Part shown: positions 50,101-61,959 of the stretch, piece by piece
Numbering within the stretch: the stretch's first letter is position 1
Layout of the letters: the number at the start of each line of letters is the position of its first letter
Origin: Trichopria drosophilae
Taxonomy: Eukaryota; Arthropoda; Insecta; Hymenoptera; Diapriidae
Assembly: GCA_030407085.1 (NCBI GenBank)
Contig: CM059582.1
Location: 88,092,001-88,156,000 of the forward strand
Length of the DNA: 64,000 bases
Direction of reading: 5' to 3'
The notes under the pieces: generated by a model
What the model saw: the letters and a program-made list of their open reading frames with translations, nothing else
Databases searched by the model: none
What the model was told of the DNA's origin: nothing
Program-made: the position numbers and the translations under genes

Positions 50101-53100
50101 AAACAATAGCCAATGCCTTGGTTTAAATTAAAAAATTCTCGAATTGCTTTAAAAGTTTGAAATAAAAATTCCTACTCTGATGAACTATTCAAAAGTTTGT
50201 CGGATCACGGTAAACATATAAACAATTTTTTATAAACAATAGCCAATGCCTTGATTTAAAATAAAAACTTCTCGAATTGCTTTAAAATTTTGAAATTAAA
50301 ATTCCTACTCTGATGAACTATTCAAAAGTTTGTCGGATCACGACAAAAAATAAACAATTTTTTATAAACAATAGTCAATGCCTTGGTTTAATTAAAAAAA
50401 TTCTCGAATTGCTTTAAAAATTTGAAATAAAAATTCCTACTCTGATGAACTATTCAAAAGTTTGTTGGATCACGGTAAACATATAAACAATTTTTTATAA
50501 ACAATAGCCAATGCCTTGGTTTAAATTAAAAACTTCTCGAATTGCTTTAAAAGTTTGAAATAAAAATTCCTACTCTGATGAACTATTCAAAAGTTTGTCG
50601 GATCACGACAAAAAAATATACAATTTTTTATAAACAATAGCCAATGCCTTGGTTTAATTAAAAAAATTCTCGAATCGCTTTAAAAATTTGAAATAAAAAT
50701 TCCTATTCTGATGAACTATTCAAAAGTTTGTCGGATCACGACAAAAATATAAACAATTTTTTATAAACAATAGCCAATGCCTTGGTTTAAATTAAAAAAT
50801 TCTCGAATGGATTTAAACGTTTGAAATAAAAATTCCTATTCTGATGAACTATTCAAAAGTTTGTCGGATCACGACAAAAAAATAAACAATTTTTTATAAA
50901 CAATAGCCAATGCCTTGGTTTAAATTAAAAAATTCTCGAATTGCTTTAAAATTTTGAAATAAAAATTCCTACTCTGATGAACTATTCAAAAGTTTGTTGG
51001 ATCACGGTAAACATATAAACAATTTTTTATAAACAATAGCCAATGCCTTGGTTTAAATTAAAAAATTCTCGAATGGATTTAAACGTTTGGAATAAAAATT
51101 CCTAACCTGATGAACTATTCAAAAGTTTGTCGGATCACGGTAAAAATATAAACAATTTTTTATAAACAATAGCCAATGCCTTGGTTTAAATTAAAAACTT
51201 CTCGAATTGCTTTAAAAGTTTGAAATAAAAATTCCTACTCTGATGAACTATTAAAAAGTTTGTCGGATCACGACAAAAATATAAACAATTTTTTATAAAC
51301 AATAGCCAATGCCTTGATTTAAAATAAAAACTTCTCGAATTGCTTTAACATTTTGAAATAAAAATTCCTACTCTGATGGACTATTCAAAAGTTTGTCGGA
51401 TCACGGTAAAAATAAAAACAATTTTTTATAAACAATAGCCAATGCCTTGGTTTAAATTAAAAACTTCTCGAATTGCTTTAAAAGTTTGAAATAAAAATTC
51501 CTACTCTGATGAACTATTCAAAAGTTTGTCGGATCACGACAAAAATATAAACAATTTTTTATAAACAATAGCCAATGCCTTGGTTTAAATTAAAAACATC
51601 TCGAATTGCTTTAAAAGTTTGAAATAAAAACTCCTACTCTGATGAACTATTCAAAAGTTTGTCGGATCACGACAAAAAAATATACAATTTTTTATAAACA
51701 ATAGTCAATGCCTTGGTTTAATTAAAAAAATTCACGAATTGCTTTAAAAATTTGAAATAAAAATTCCTACTCTGATGAACTATTCAAAAGTTTGTTGGAT
51801 CACGGTAAACATATAAACAATTTTTTATAAACAATAGCCAATGCCTTGGTTTAAATTAAAAAATTCTCGAATGGATTTAAACGTTTGGAATAAAAATTCC
51901 TACTCTGATGAACTATTTAAAAGTTTGTCGGATCACGGTAAACATATAAACAATTTTTTATAAACAATAGCCAATGCCTTGGTTTAATTAAAAAAATTCT
52001 CGAATCGCTTTAAAAATTTGAAATAAAAATTCCTATTCTGATGAACTATTCAAAAGTTTGTCGGATCACGACAAAAATATAAACAATTTTTTATAAACAA
52101 TAGCCAATGTCTTGATTTAAAATAAAAACTTCTCGAATTGCTTTAAAAATTTGAAATAAAAATTCCTACTCTGATGAACTATTCAAAAGTTTGTTGGATC
52201 ACGGTAAACATATAAACAATTTTTTATAAACAAAAGCCAATGCCTTGATTTAAAATAAAAACTTCTCGAATTGCTTTAAAATTTTGAAATTAAAATTCCT
52301 ACTCTGATGAACTATTCAAAAGTTTGTCGCATCACGACAAAAAAATATACAATTTTTTATAAACAATAGTCAATGCCTTGGTTTAATTAAAAAAATTCTC
52401 GAATTGCTTTAAAAATTTGAAATAAAAATTCCTACTCTGATGAACTATTCAAAAGTTTGTTGGATCACGGTAAACATATAAACAATTTTTTATAAACAAT
52501 AGCCAATGCCTTGGTTTAAATTAAAAACTTCTCGAATTGCTTTAAAAGTTTGAAATAAAAATTCCTACTCTGATGAACTATTCAAAAGTTTGTCGGATCA
52601 CGACAAAAATATAAACAATTTTTTATAAACAATAGCCAATGCCTTGGTTTAATTAAAAAAATTCTCGAATTGCTTTAAAAATTTGAAATAAAAATTCCTA
52701 CTCTGATGAACTATTCAAAAGTTTGTCGGATCACGACAAAAAAATAAACAATTTTTTATAAACAATAGCCAATGCCTTGGTTTAAATTAAAAAATTCTCG
52801 AATTGCTTTAAAAGTTTGAAATAAAAATTCCTACTCTGATGAACTATTCAAAAGTTTGTCGGATCACGGTAAACATATAAACAATTTTTTATAAACAATA
52901 GCCAATGTCTTGATTTAAAATAAAAACTTCTCGAATTGCTTTAAAATTTTGAAATAAAAATTCCTACTCTGATGAACTATTCAAAAGTTTGTCGGATCAC
53001 GACAAAAAAATAAACAATTTTTTATAAACAATAGCCAATGCCTTGGTTTAAATTAAAAAATTCTCGAATTGCTTTAAAAGTTTGAAATAAAAATTCCTAC

Positions 53101-56100
53101 TCTGATGAACTATTCAAAAGTTTGTCGGATCACGGTAAAAATATAAACAATTTTTTATAAACAATAGCCAATGCCTTGGTTTAAATTAAAAACTTCTCGA
53201 ATTGCTTTAAAAGTTTGAAATAAAAATTCCTACTCTGATGAACTATTCAAAAGTTTGTCGGATCACGACAAAAAAATATACAATTTTTTATAAACAATAG
53301 CCAATGCCTTGGTTTAATTAAAAAAATTCTCGAATTGCTTTAAAAGTTTGAAATAAAAATTCCTACTCTGATGAACTATTCAAAAGTTTGTCGGATCACG
53401 ACAAAAAAATATACGATTTTTTATAAACAATAGCCAATGCCTTGGTTTAAATTAAAAAATTCTCGAATTGCTTTAAAAGTTTGAAATAAAAATTCCTACT
53501 CTGATGAACTATTCAAAAGTTTGTCGGATCACGGTAAACATATAAACAATTTTTTATAAACAATAGCCAATGCCTTGATTTAAAATAAAAACTTCTCGAA
53601 TTGCTTTAAAATTTTGAAATAAAAATTCCTACTCTGATGAACTATTCAAAAGTTTGTCGGATCACGACAAAAATATAAACAATTTTTTATAAACAATAGC
53701 CAATGCCTTGGTTTAAATTAAAAAATTCTCGAATGGATTTAAACGTTTGGAATAAAAATTCCTACCCTGATGAACTATTCAAAAGTTTGTCGGATCACGG
53801 TAAAAATATAAACAATTTTTTATAAACAATAGCCAATGCCTTGGTTTAAATTAAAAACTTCTCGAATTGCTTTAAAAGTTTGAAATAAAAATTCCTACTC
53901 TGATGAACTATTAAAAAGTTTGTCGGATCACGACAAAAATATAAACAATTTTTTATAAACAATAGCCAATGCCTTGATTTAAAATAAAAACTTCTCGAAT
54001 TGCTTTAAAATTTTGAAATAAAAATTCCTACTCTGATGGACTATTCAAAAGTTTGTCGGATCACGGTAAAAATAAAAACAATTTTTTATAAACAATAGCC
54101 AATGCCTTGGATTAAATTAAAAACTTCTCGAATTGCTTTAAAAGTTTGAAATAAAAATTCCTACTCTGATGAACTATTCAAAAGTTTGTCGGATCACGAC
54201 AAAAATATAAACAATTTTTTATAAACAATAGCCAATGCCTTGGTTTAAATTAAAAAATTCTCGAATTGCTTTAAAAGTTTGAAATAATAATTTCTACTCT
54301 GATGAACTATTCAAAAGTTTGTCGGATCACGACAAAAAAATATACAATTTTTTATAAACAATAGTCAATGCCTTGGTTTAATTAAAAAAATTCACGAATT
54401 GCTTTAAAAATTTGAAATAAAAATTCCTACTCTGATGAACTATTCAAAAGTTTGTTGGATCACGGTAAACATATAAACAATTTTTTATAAACAATAGCCA
54501 ATGCCTTGGTTTAAATTAAAAACTTCTCGATTTGCTTTAAAAGTTTGAAATAAAAATTCCTACTCTGATGAACTATTCAAAAGTTTGTCGGACCACGGTA
54601 AACATATAAACAATTTTTTATAAACAATAGCCAATGCCTTGGTTTAATTAAAAAAATTCTCGAATCGCTTTAAAAATTTGAAATAAAAATTCCTATTCTG
54701 ATGAACTATTCAAAAGTTTGTCGGATCACGACAAAAATATAAACAATTTTTTATAAACAATAGCCAATGCCTTGGTTTAAATTAAAAAATTCTCGAATGG
54801 ATTTAAACGTTTGAAATAAAAATTCCTACCCTGATGAACTATTCAAAAGTTCGTCGGATCACGGTAAACATATAAACAATTTTTTATAAACAATAGCCAA
54901 TGCCTTGATTTAAAATAAAAACTTCTCGAATTGCTTTAAAATTTTGAAATTAAAATTCCTACTCTGATGAACTATTCAAAAGTTTGTCGCATCACGACAA
55001 AAAAATATACAATTTTTTATAAACAATAGTCAATGCCTTGGTTTAATTAAAAAAATTCTCGAATTGCTTTAAAAATTTGAAATAAAAATTCCTACTCTGA
55101 TGAACTATTCAAAAGTTTGTTGGATCACGGTAAACATATAAACAATTTTTTATAAACAATAGCCAATGCCTTGGTTTAAATTAAAAACTTCTCGAATTGC
55201 TTTAAAAGTTTGAAATAAAAATTCCTACTCTGATGAACTATTCAAAAGTTTGTCGGATCACGACAAAAAAATATACAATTTTTTATAAACAATAGCCAAT
55301 GCCTTGGTTTAATTAAAAAAATTCTCGAATCGCTTTAAAAATTTGAAATAAAAATTCCTACTCTGATGAACTATTCAAAAGTTTGTCGGATCACGACAAA
55401 AATATAAACAATTTTTTATAAACAATAGCCAATGCCTTGGTTTAAATTAAAAAATTCTCGAATGGATTTAAACGTTTGAAATAAAAATTCCTACCCTGAT
55501 GAACTATTCAAAAGTTCGTCGGATCACGGTAAACATATAAACAATTTTTTATAAACAATAGCCAATGCCTTGATTTAAAATAAAAACTTCTCGAATTGCT
55601 TTAAAATTTTGAAATAAAAATTCCTACTCTGATGAACTATTCAAAAGTTTGTCGGATCACGACAAAAATATAAACAATTTTTTATAAACAATAGCCAATG
55701 CCTTGGTTTAAATTAAAAAATTCTCGAATGGATTTAAACGTTTGAAATAAAAATTCCTACCCTGATGAACTATTCAAAAGTTTGTCGGATCACGGTAAAA
55801 ATATAAACAATTTTTTATAAACAATAGCCAATGCCTTGGTTTAAATTAAAAACTTCTCGAATTGCTTTAAAAGTTTGAAATAAAAATTCCTACTCTGATG
55901 AACTATTCAAAAGTTTGTCGGATCACGACAAAAATATAAACAATTTTTTATAAACAATAGCCAATGCCTTGATTTAAAATAAAAACTTCTCGAATTGCTT
56001 TAAAATTTTGAAATAAAAATTCCTACTCTGATGAACTATTCAAAAGTTTGTCGGATCACGGTAAAAATATAAACAATTTTTTATAAACAATAGCCAATGC

Positions 56101-57420
56101 CTTGGTTTAAATTAAAAACTTCTCGAATTGCTTTAAAAGTTTGAAATAAAAATTCCTACTCTGATGAACTATTCAAAAGTTTGTCGGATCACGGTAAACA
56201 TATAAACAATTTTTTATAAACAATAGCCAATGCCTTGATTTAAAATAAAAACTTCTCGAATTGCTTTAAAATTTTGAAATAAAAATTCCTACTCTGATGA
56301 ACTATTCAAAAGTTTGTCGGATCACGACAAAAATATAAACAATTTTTTATAAACAATAGCCAATGCCTTGATTTAAAATAAAAACTTCTCGAATTGCTTT
56401 AAAATGTTGAAATAAAAATTCCTACTCTGATGGACTATTCAAAAGTTTGTCGGATCACGACAAAAATATAAACAATTTTTTATAAACAATAGCCACGCCT
56501 TGGTTTAAATTAAAAAATTCTCGAATTGATTTAAACGTTTGGAATAAAAATTCCTACCCTGATGAACTATTCAAAAGTTTGTCGGATCACGGTAAAAATA
56601 TAAACAATTTTTTATAAACAATAGCCAATGCCTTGGTTTAAATTAAAAACTTCTCGATTTGCTTTAAAAGTTTGAAATAAAAATTCCTACTCTGATGAAC
56701 TATTCAAAAGTTTGTCGGACCACGGTAAACATATAAACAATTTTTTATAAACAATAGCCAATGCCTTGGTTTAAATTAAAAACATCTCGAATTGCTTTAA
56801 AAGTTTGAAATAAAAACTCCTACTCTGATGAACTATTCAAAAGTTTGTCGGATCACGACAAAAAAATATACAATTTTTTATAAACAATAGTCAATGCCTT
56901 GGTTTAATTAAAAAAATTCTCGAATTGCTTTAAAAATTTGAAATAAAAATTCCTACTCTGATGAACTATTCAAAAGTTTGTTGGATCACGGTAAACATAT
57001 AAACTATTTTTTATAAACAATAGCCAATGCCTTGGTTTAAATTAAAAACTCCTCGAATTGCTTTAAAAGTTTGAAATAAAAATTCCTACTCTGATGAACT
57101 ATTCAAAAGTTTGTCGGATCACGGTAAAAATATAAACAATTTTTTATAAACAATAGCCAATGCCTTGATTTAAAATAAAAACTTCTCGAATTGCTTTAAA
57201 ATTTTGAAATTAAAATTCCTACTCTGATGAACTATTCAAAAGTTTGTCGGATCACGACAAAAATATAAACAATTTTTTATAAACAATAGCCAATGCCTTG
57301 GTTTAAATTAAAAACTTCTCGAATTGCTTTAAAAGTTTGAAATAAAAATTCCTACTCTGATGAACTATTCAAAAGTTTGTCGGATCACGTAACGGTAAAA
57401 ATATAAACAATTTTTATAAA
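29123..57420. repeat. 133-bp AT-rich satellite, about 213 monomers
   Basis: Monomers start at CTTCTCGAATTGC-like text and repeat every 133 bases (for example 36441, 36574, 36707). Key phrases are CCTACTCTGATGAACTATTC, GTTTGTCGGATCACG and TTTTTTATAAACAATAGCC. Variants mix along the array: TTGCTTTAAAAG or TGGATTTAAACG after CTCGAA; CACGGTAAACAT or CACGACAAAAA; GGTTTAAATTA or GATTTAAAATA. No long frame is open. The last monomer has a 4-base gain (CACGTAACGG) and ends at about 57420. Size and homogeneity suit pericentromeric or other heterochromatic satellite; that location is inferred. Confidence 0.95.
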
Positions 57421-57574
57421 TCAGCTACACTGAAAACAATGAGAATGAATTTTACAAACTCTTGGTAATTTTCATTGAATATAAATTTGATAATATTACC
57501 ACGTGTAACATAAAATCTTTAACAATTGAGATCAAGGATTGTACAATGTTGTTGTAAATTTACGTGACATTACT
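57421..57574. other. Short unique stretch after the satellite
   Basis: AT-rich, non-coding sequence lies between the last satellite monomer and the palindromic element. Nothing else is supported. Confidence 0.4.
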
Positions 57575-57905
57575 GTGATTTTAATATATTATTCTAAAAA
57601 CAAAATAAATCTTTACATCTAAAATTTTCTTGTAGCAAAGTTAGAGTTGAGTAATGGCAAAGTATTTATTTGGTTTCGCATTAACAGTTTTATCTGTTTA
57701 ATTCATTTTGCGCTATCTTTAAAGGTTTTTTGATTATTTCCTACATTAATGAAGTACGTGTTAAATGTTTATCTAATAGAAGAGGTGAAACTGTCCTTGC
57801 GAAACCAAAATTAATAATTTCACACTAATCAACTCTAACTTTGCTAAAGGAAATTGTTGTAGGTGAAGATTTATTTTGTTATTATAATATTATAATACAC
57901 AAATC
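57575..57905. mobile_element. Palindromic non-autonomous element
   Basis: The best-paired part is TAGCAAAGTTAGAGTTGA (from 57634), perfectly matched by TCAACTCTAACTTTGCTA (ending about 57847). Pairing continues inward (TTTGGTTTCGCA with TGCGAAACCAAA) and outward (ACAAAATAAATCTT with AAGATTTATTTTGT), giving imperfect arms of about 110 bases around a spacer of about 90. There is no coding content. It resembles a foldback element or MITE lying between the satellite and the large transposon. Confidence 0.55.
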
Positions 57906-57972
57906 CAAATGCAATTATGTAAAGCAAAGTATGTATATACCTGTAAGAATATGCATTTTGGTATCGCATTGT

Positions 57973-58556
57973 CAGTTCTACTGTCGACCGATACCATCTC
58001 AAATCGACCAAGTGAAATAGGTTGGAAATTCGAAATCATGTTTTTTATGATTTTTATTGTTTTATTGCTCAAATAAAGAGACCCGTATTTTTTTATTTCG
58101 CGAAAAAAAAATTTTTCGCAAAGTTATGAGCACTTGAAAATTTCACCATTTTTATAAATTCTGTATGGATTCGCCGGGAATTTTTTTTCAAACCTCGCTA
58201 TCTTCGTTAAAATTCAATGTTTTAACATTCTGTTTTTTGAGATTGGTAGTGCTTGAAATGTTCTTCCATTGCAATTTTTGAATTTTGCAAAATTTCGAAA
58301 ATTTACAAAATGGCGGCTATTTTTTGAAAAATCAAAAAACTCGATTTTCTCAAAAACATCATTTTTTTTTTTTTTTTTAATTTTTTTGTGAGTAGGCAAT
58401 ATAAAAAGGAAATGTTTCCAATAGGTTTCAAATGCGCTAAAACGCCGTGAGAGAGTCAGAAATTTTTTTTCTGAAAAAATAATGAGCGTTTATCCTGTTG
58501 ATGCAGCACCGTGATTAGTTGGAAAAATACAAAGAGATTTTTAATTTGTATATATA
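57973..58556. repeat. Left terminal inverted repeat
   Basis: This arm pairs with 62932-63517. It contains a T-run of about 18 near 58363 and the phrase AAAATGGCGGCTATTTTTTG. Pairing fades in the TA-rich stretch at about 58545-58560. Confidence 0.7.
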
Positions 58557-60558
58557 TTATAAGCCAAAATTTTCGCGGAATAAAAAAATACGGGTCTCTT
58601 TATTTGAGCAATAAAACAATAAAACATGATAAATGAGTAAACTACTCTTCAAAGTAATGATACACCTAAAAAGCATTCCCTTCTTAGCGCGACCCAGGAT
58701 GAACGACGTGGACGTGATAGGGTTCTCATCCCTTCGTGGTGCTTTTTTAACGTGAGTCCCCTTGCCTCTCACGAATCGGGGTACTTTTGAAGGAGGGTTA
58801 AACTAATAGACATAACAAAAAATAATAAGACCTGAATTAATATACTTATCTCATAGGGTGTTCTGCAGTTCTGGATATGTATGTGCCATTTTCATCAATT
58901 TCCCAATAATGGCATTTTTGGATGCCTTCAACAGCAGGTGCTGTTTCCCATTCTTCAACTTTTTTTTCTCTGAAAAGTTTCACTTCATCTTTTGAAACAA
59001 CTAAAAGGGTAATCGCATCAGTATACTTTTGTACATTAGATACAAATGTTTCTGCATTATTTATTGCTTCTAAGTGTGATTTTTGCAAATTATGATCTGT
59101 CGCAAAATGTTTGACAATACCACCGATTCCATCGCATGCGCCTTTGCCATGTCCAGTAGCTGAAAAAAATCCAATTCTTTTTGACTGGTGACTTGCTCAT
59201 TTCATAGAATTGATAGCGATTTTTAAAATGAGCTGCTGCACCGTCTGACACAGTTATCATGTGCTGTACTAACTGGTATTTGTCCAATTTTTTTCAAACA
59301 TTCATGAATGCAATTAATTGCCAAAAGTGCATGAGAAGAATCGTGGTGAGTATCGTCACTTACAACAGCAAAGCTTTTTGTTAAATCACCACTATAACAA
59401 ACAGCAGTGAATATTGAGACCTGCTTTGTCTTCCAATATGCACTTTGAATCTCATTTTTTGATATTACACTCCAGTTTTCTGCAAAATCAAAATGTAACA
59501 CAAGCTTTCTTAGATCGTTTTTCGCCTCAGATTTTATATTTCGTATAATATCTTGTTGGATGCTTTTTATGTACATATGACAATTAGCTTTTACTGTCCA
59601 CACAGCAAGTTCATTCAAAAAGTTGCTTACAACTGTAGATCTTTTTTCTATTTCACATTTGTTCCATAATGCATATTGTACTTCTTCGTCGGCTAATTCT
59701 TCTGAAATATTGAGAGTTTGAACTGTGATCCCTTTTAAACCTGGACATTGCTTGCATTCTCCAAGTTTGCACTTTTCACTGGGAGACGAACACATAATTT
59801 TCGAAAACAAGTCTTCTTGTAATACTTTCATATCAGATTGATTATCACTGATATTTTTTAAAGCAGTAATACAAAGTCCGAAATTAGCACAATAAATACA
59901 CAGACAAACTTCCTGATGAGGACTAATCATAACCCATTTTGGTCTAAGCGAATAAAATTTTGATTTACTTATTTTTAAATTAGGATTTTTTTCTACAAAA
60001 ATATTATACATTTCTCGAATACTTCGTGTCAAAAAACGTTTTACTTTTTTTATTTTCATGTCATTTTCATTGACGATTCGAACATCATTTTTATTTGGAC
60101 TTTGTCTAGAACAGTCTAAATCATCATTTAGATAGTATTCTTGAACAATTTTTACATCGTCTTCACTCATAGGATGGCCAAAATATGGATCGGGAGGTTG
60201 AAATACACCTTCATTAACTTTTAATTTTCTAGATTCCTTAATCATATACATTGTTATGCCTGAAAACATTGATAAAATTTCAGTCATTGAAAATGTTTCT
60301 GGAACAATTGTAAGAAGGCGGATTTTTTCCGACTTCGATTTACTATTTTGCAAAGCCAATTTTAAATTGTCTATCCACTGATCGCATGGCATACAATTGA
60401 TTTTCGCTAACGGTGTTGTATAAGCGCACTTATAATAGAGTAAATGAAAACGTGGCCTAGGGAATATCGGTTTTCTTTATTTAAAAACGAACGTTAATAT
60501 ATATTACAGTGAGTTTTTTTTCTCTCTCTTTTTTTTTTTTTTTTTTTTTTAATATAGT

Positions 60559-61029
60559 TCAGGTTTTTTTATAGGTCGTCATGGCTTTCTCATAACCTCG
60601 CCGTTGTCGTCTTCGCCGTTGCTTGTCCCGTTTCCGTTGTCTTTGAATTTCGTCTGCTGGAGGGGTCTCCGTGGAATGTCGGATGGTTAGACCGCCCTGG
60701 CCCTCGTCGATCCTGGTTTCTTGCCGATCCTTAATGCCGGGGGCCTTACGTAGACGAGGGTCGGTGTTTGGAACAAGAGGAATCCCCTGCATTTGCCACT
60801 TGGGAGCCCCGTTTGGAATCAGGACCTGCTTCAATTCCCTGGTCTCTGGTAAGATGACTGGTCCCGTCGATTCAACGTTGCAATCGTCGTAGGCTTCGTG
60901 GATAACGTGGAGGGAGTCTAACCACATGAAGCTGAGTGGATCCAACAGTGGTTGTCCATACGAATCGCGTTCGATTCGGTTCTCCTGTGTTCGCGTTCTC
61001 ACAGCTGATCGGATTCGCTCTTCTTCCAT
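60559..61029 (-). CDS. Unknown 156-aa protein with basic C-terminus, in the nested insertion
   Basis: The ATG at 61029 sits in CGCCATGG, a good Kozak context. The N-terminal half is mixed (SYGQPLLDPLSFMWLDSLHV), the middle is Pro-rich (LIPNGAPKWQMQGIPLVPN), and the C-terminus is strongly basic (QRKRDKQRRRRQRRGYEK), suiting nucleic-acid binding or nuclear import. I do not recognise a family. The stop at 60559 is followed on this strand by an A-run of about 24 (60531-60551 region), which could be a genomic poly-A or simple repeat. The frame is intact while its neighbours are broken, which favours a real, recent gene. Confidence 0.45.
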   Translation of the reverse strand: MEEERIRSAVRTRTQENRIERDSYGQPLLDPLSFMWLDSLHVIHEAYDDCNVESTGPVILPETRELKQVLIPNGAPKWQMQGIPLVPNTDPRLRKAPGIKDRQETRIDEGQGGLTIRHSTETPPADEIQRQRKRDKQRRRRQRRGYEKAMTTYKKT

Positions 61030-61347
61030 GGCGTGTTAAATTCTCCCGTGTCGTCTCGAGTGTCAATGCGAATTGAGAGGTTATGCATGATGGCGTTTCT
61101 TAAATAGTTATCTCGGAGGCTTTTGATTGGCTCACCAATCGGGAAGCGGATGAAAATGAAAATGACTACTGATTGGCAGACTTCCCAATCATAAATATTG
61201 GCGTAAAAGATTTCCCCACTAATTGTTATTGAGCACGGATATTTTTTTTTGTTCGTTTTTGAAGCAATGATTTCGTAATCACTTTATTTTATTCCTTACG
61301 TGTACGTTCTGAGAAGAACGGATCGTGCAAATATTTCCTAATTGGTT

Positions 61348-61388
61348 GAATCTGCATGAAGTCTCATCAGAGATTTCATAGCAGATTC
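61348..61388. repeat. Hairpin 1 of a repeated pair
   Basis: GAATCTGC and GCAGATTC close a stem, followed inward by ATGAAGTCTC against GAGATTTCAT (one wobble), with an ATCA loop and one bulged A. It lies about 320 bases upstream of the 156-aa ORF on its strand. Confidence 0.6.
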
Positions 61389-61453
61389 GTGAAGAGAGAT
61401 TTTCTTTTTTCGTTCAAACAAAAATAGCGGACCTGGTGAAGATTTTCTAATTT

Positions 61454-61500
61454 GTTAAATTTGCATGAAGTCTCATCAGAGATTTCATAGCAAATTCAAC
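61454..61500. repeat. Hairpin 2 of a repeated pair
   Basis: This has the same inner stem and loop as hairpin 1. The outer arms are GTTAAATTTGC and GCAAATTCAAC (10 of 11 pairs). Where hairpin 1 has a C-G pair in the outer stem, this one has T-A. Confidence 0.6.
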
Positions 61501-61813
61501 AACTTCTGTCAAGAAATTATCTTTTTTATTGATTTCTTTACGTTTTCGTTCTGAAAAGAACGCATTCAAGGAAGGAATATTAGGGAAAGGTTATAGGTTA
61601 TGTTCTTTATTATATTTCTTCTGTCGGCTACTCGAAATAAGAACACCCCGTGTTCGGATGATGATGATCAGATTTTTATTTCTCTTCCTAGTCCGTTGGC
61701 CAAGGAGGTTAGGAGGTCCGCGACGTTCGGGTGGCGAAGTCGGAATCAATCTAATCGTAACCGCGACACGTTTATATACTTGAATTTCGTGCGAGTGCGC
61801 ACCAATCAGAGTC

Positions 61814-61959
61814 GAGCGCGGTGATTGGTCGATATTTTCGAGCGCGGGGATTGGTTGCGAGGCACACGAACTTTAAAAGTTCTTTCTTTTAAACGCAGAA
61901 ATTGTTCCGAGCGCGGTGATTGGCTGCAAGGCAGAAATTGTTCCGAGCGCGGTGATTGG
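61814..61959. promoter_or_regulatory. Four GAGCGCGGtGATTGG boxes
   Basis: Copies lie at 61814-61828, 61840-61854 (one change), 61909-61923 and 61945-61959. Each contains ATTGG, the reverse of the CCAAT box bound by NF-Y-type factors. More ATTGG/CCAAT words lie near 61130-61200. Their position at one end of the nested insertion suggests a promoter, but no TATA box or start site is assigned. Confidence 0.35.

Noticed and set aside
29123..57420. CRISPR-like array
   Set aside because: Repeats are contiguous 133-bp monomers without unique spacers, in a eukaryotic setting.
61529..61824. Plus-strand frames in the nested insertion
   Set aside because: They lack recognisable domains and start context, and overlap repeat-like and regulatory-looking sequence.
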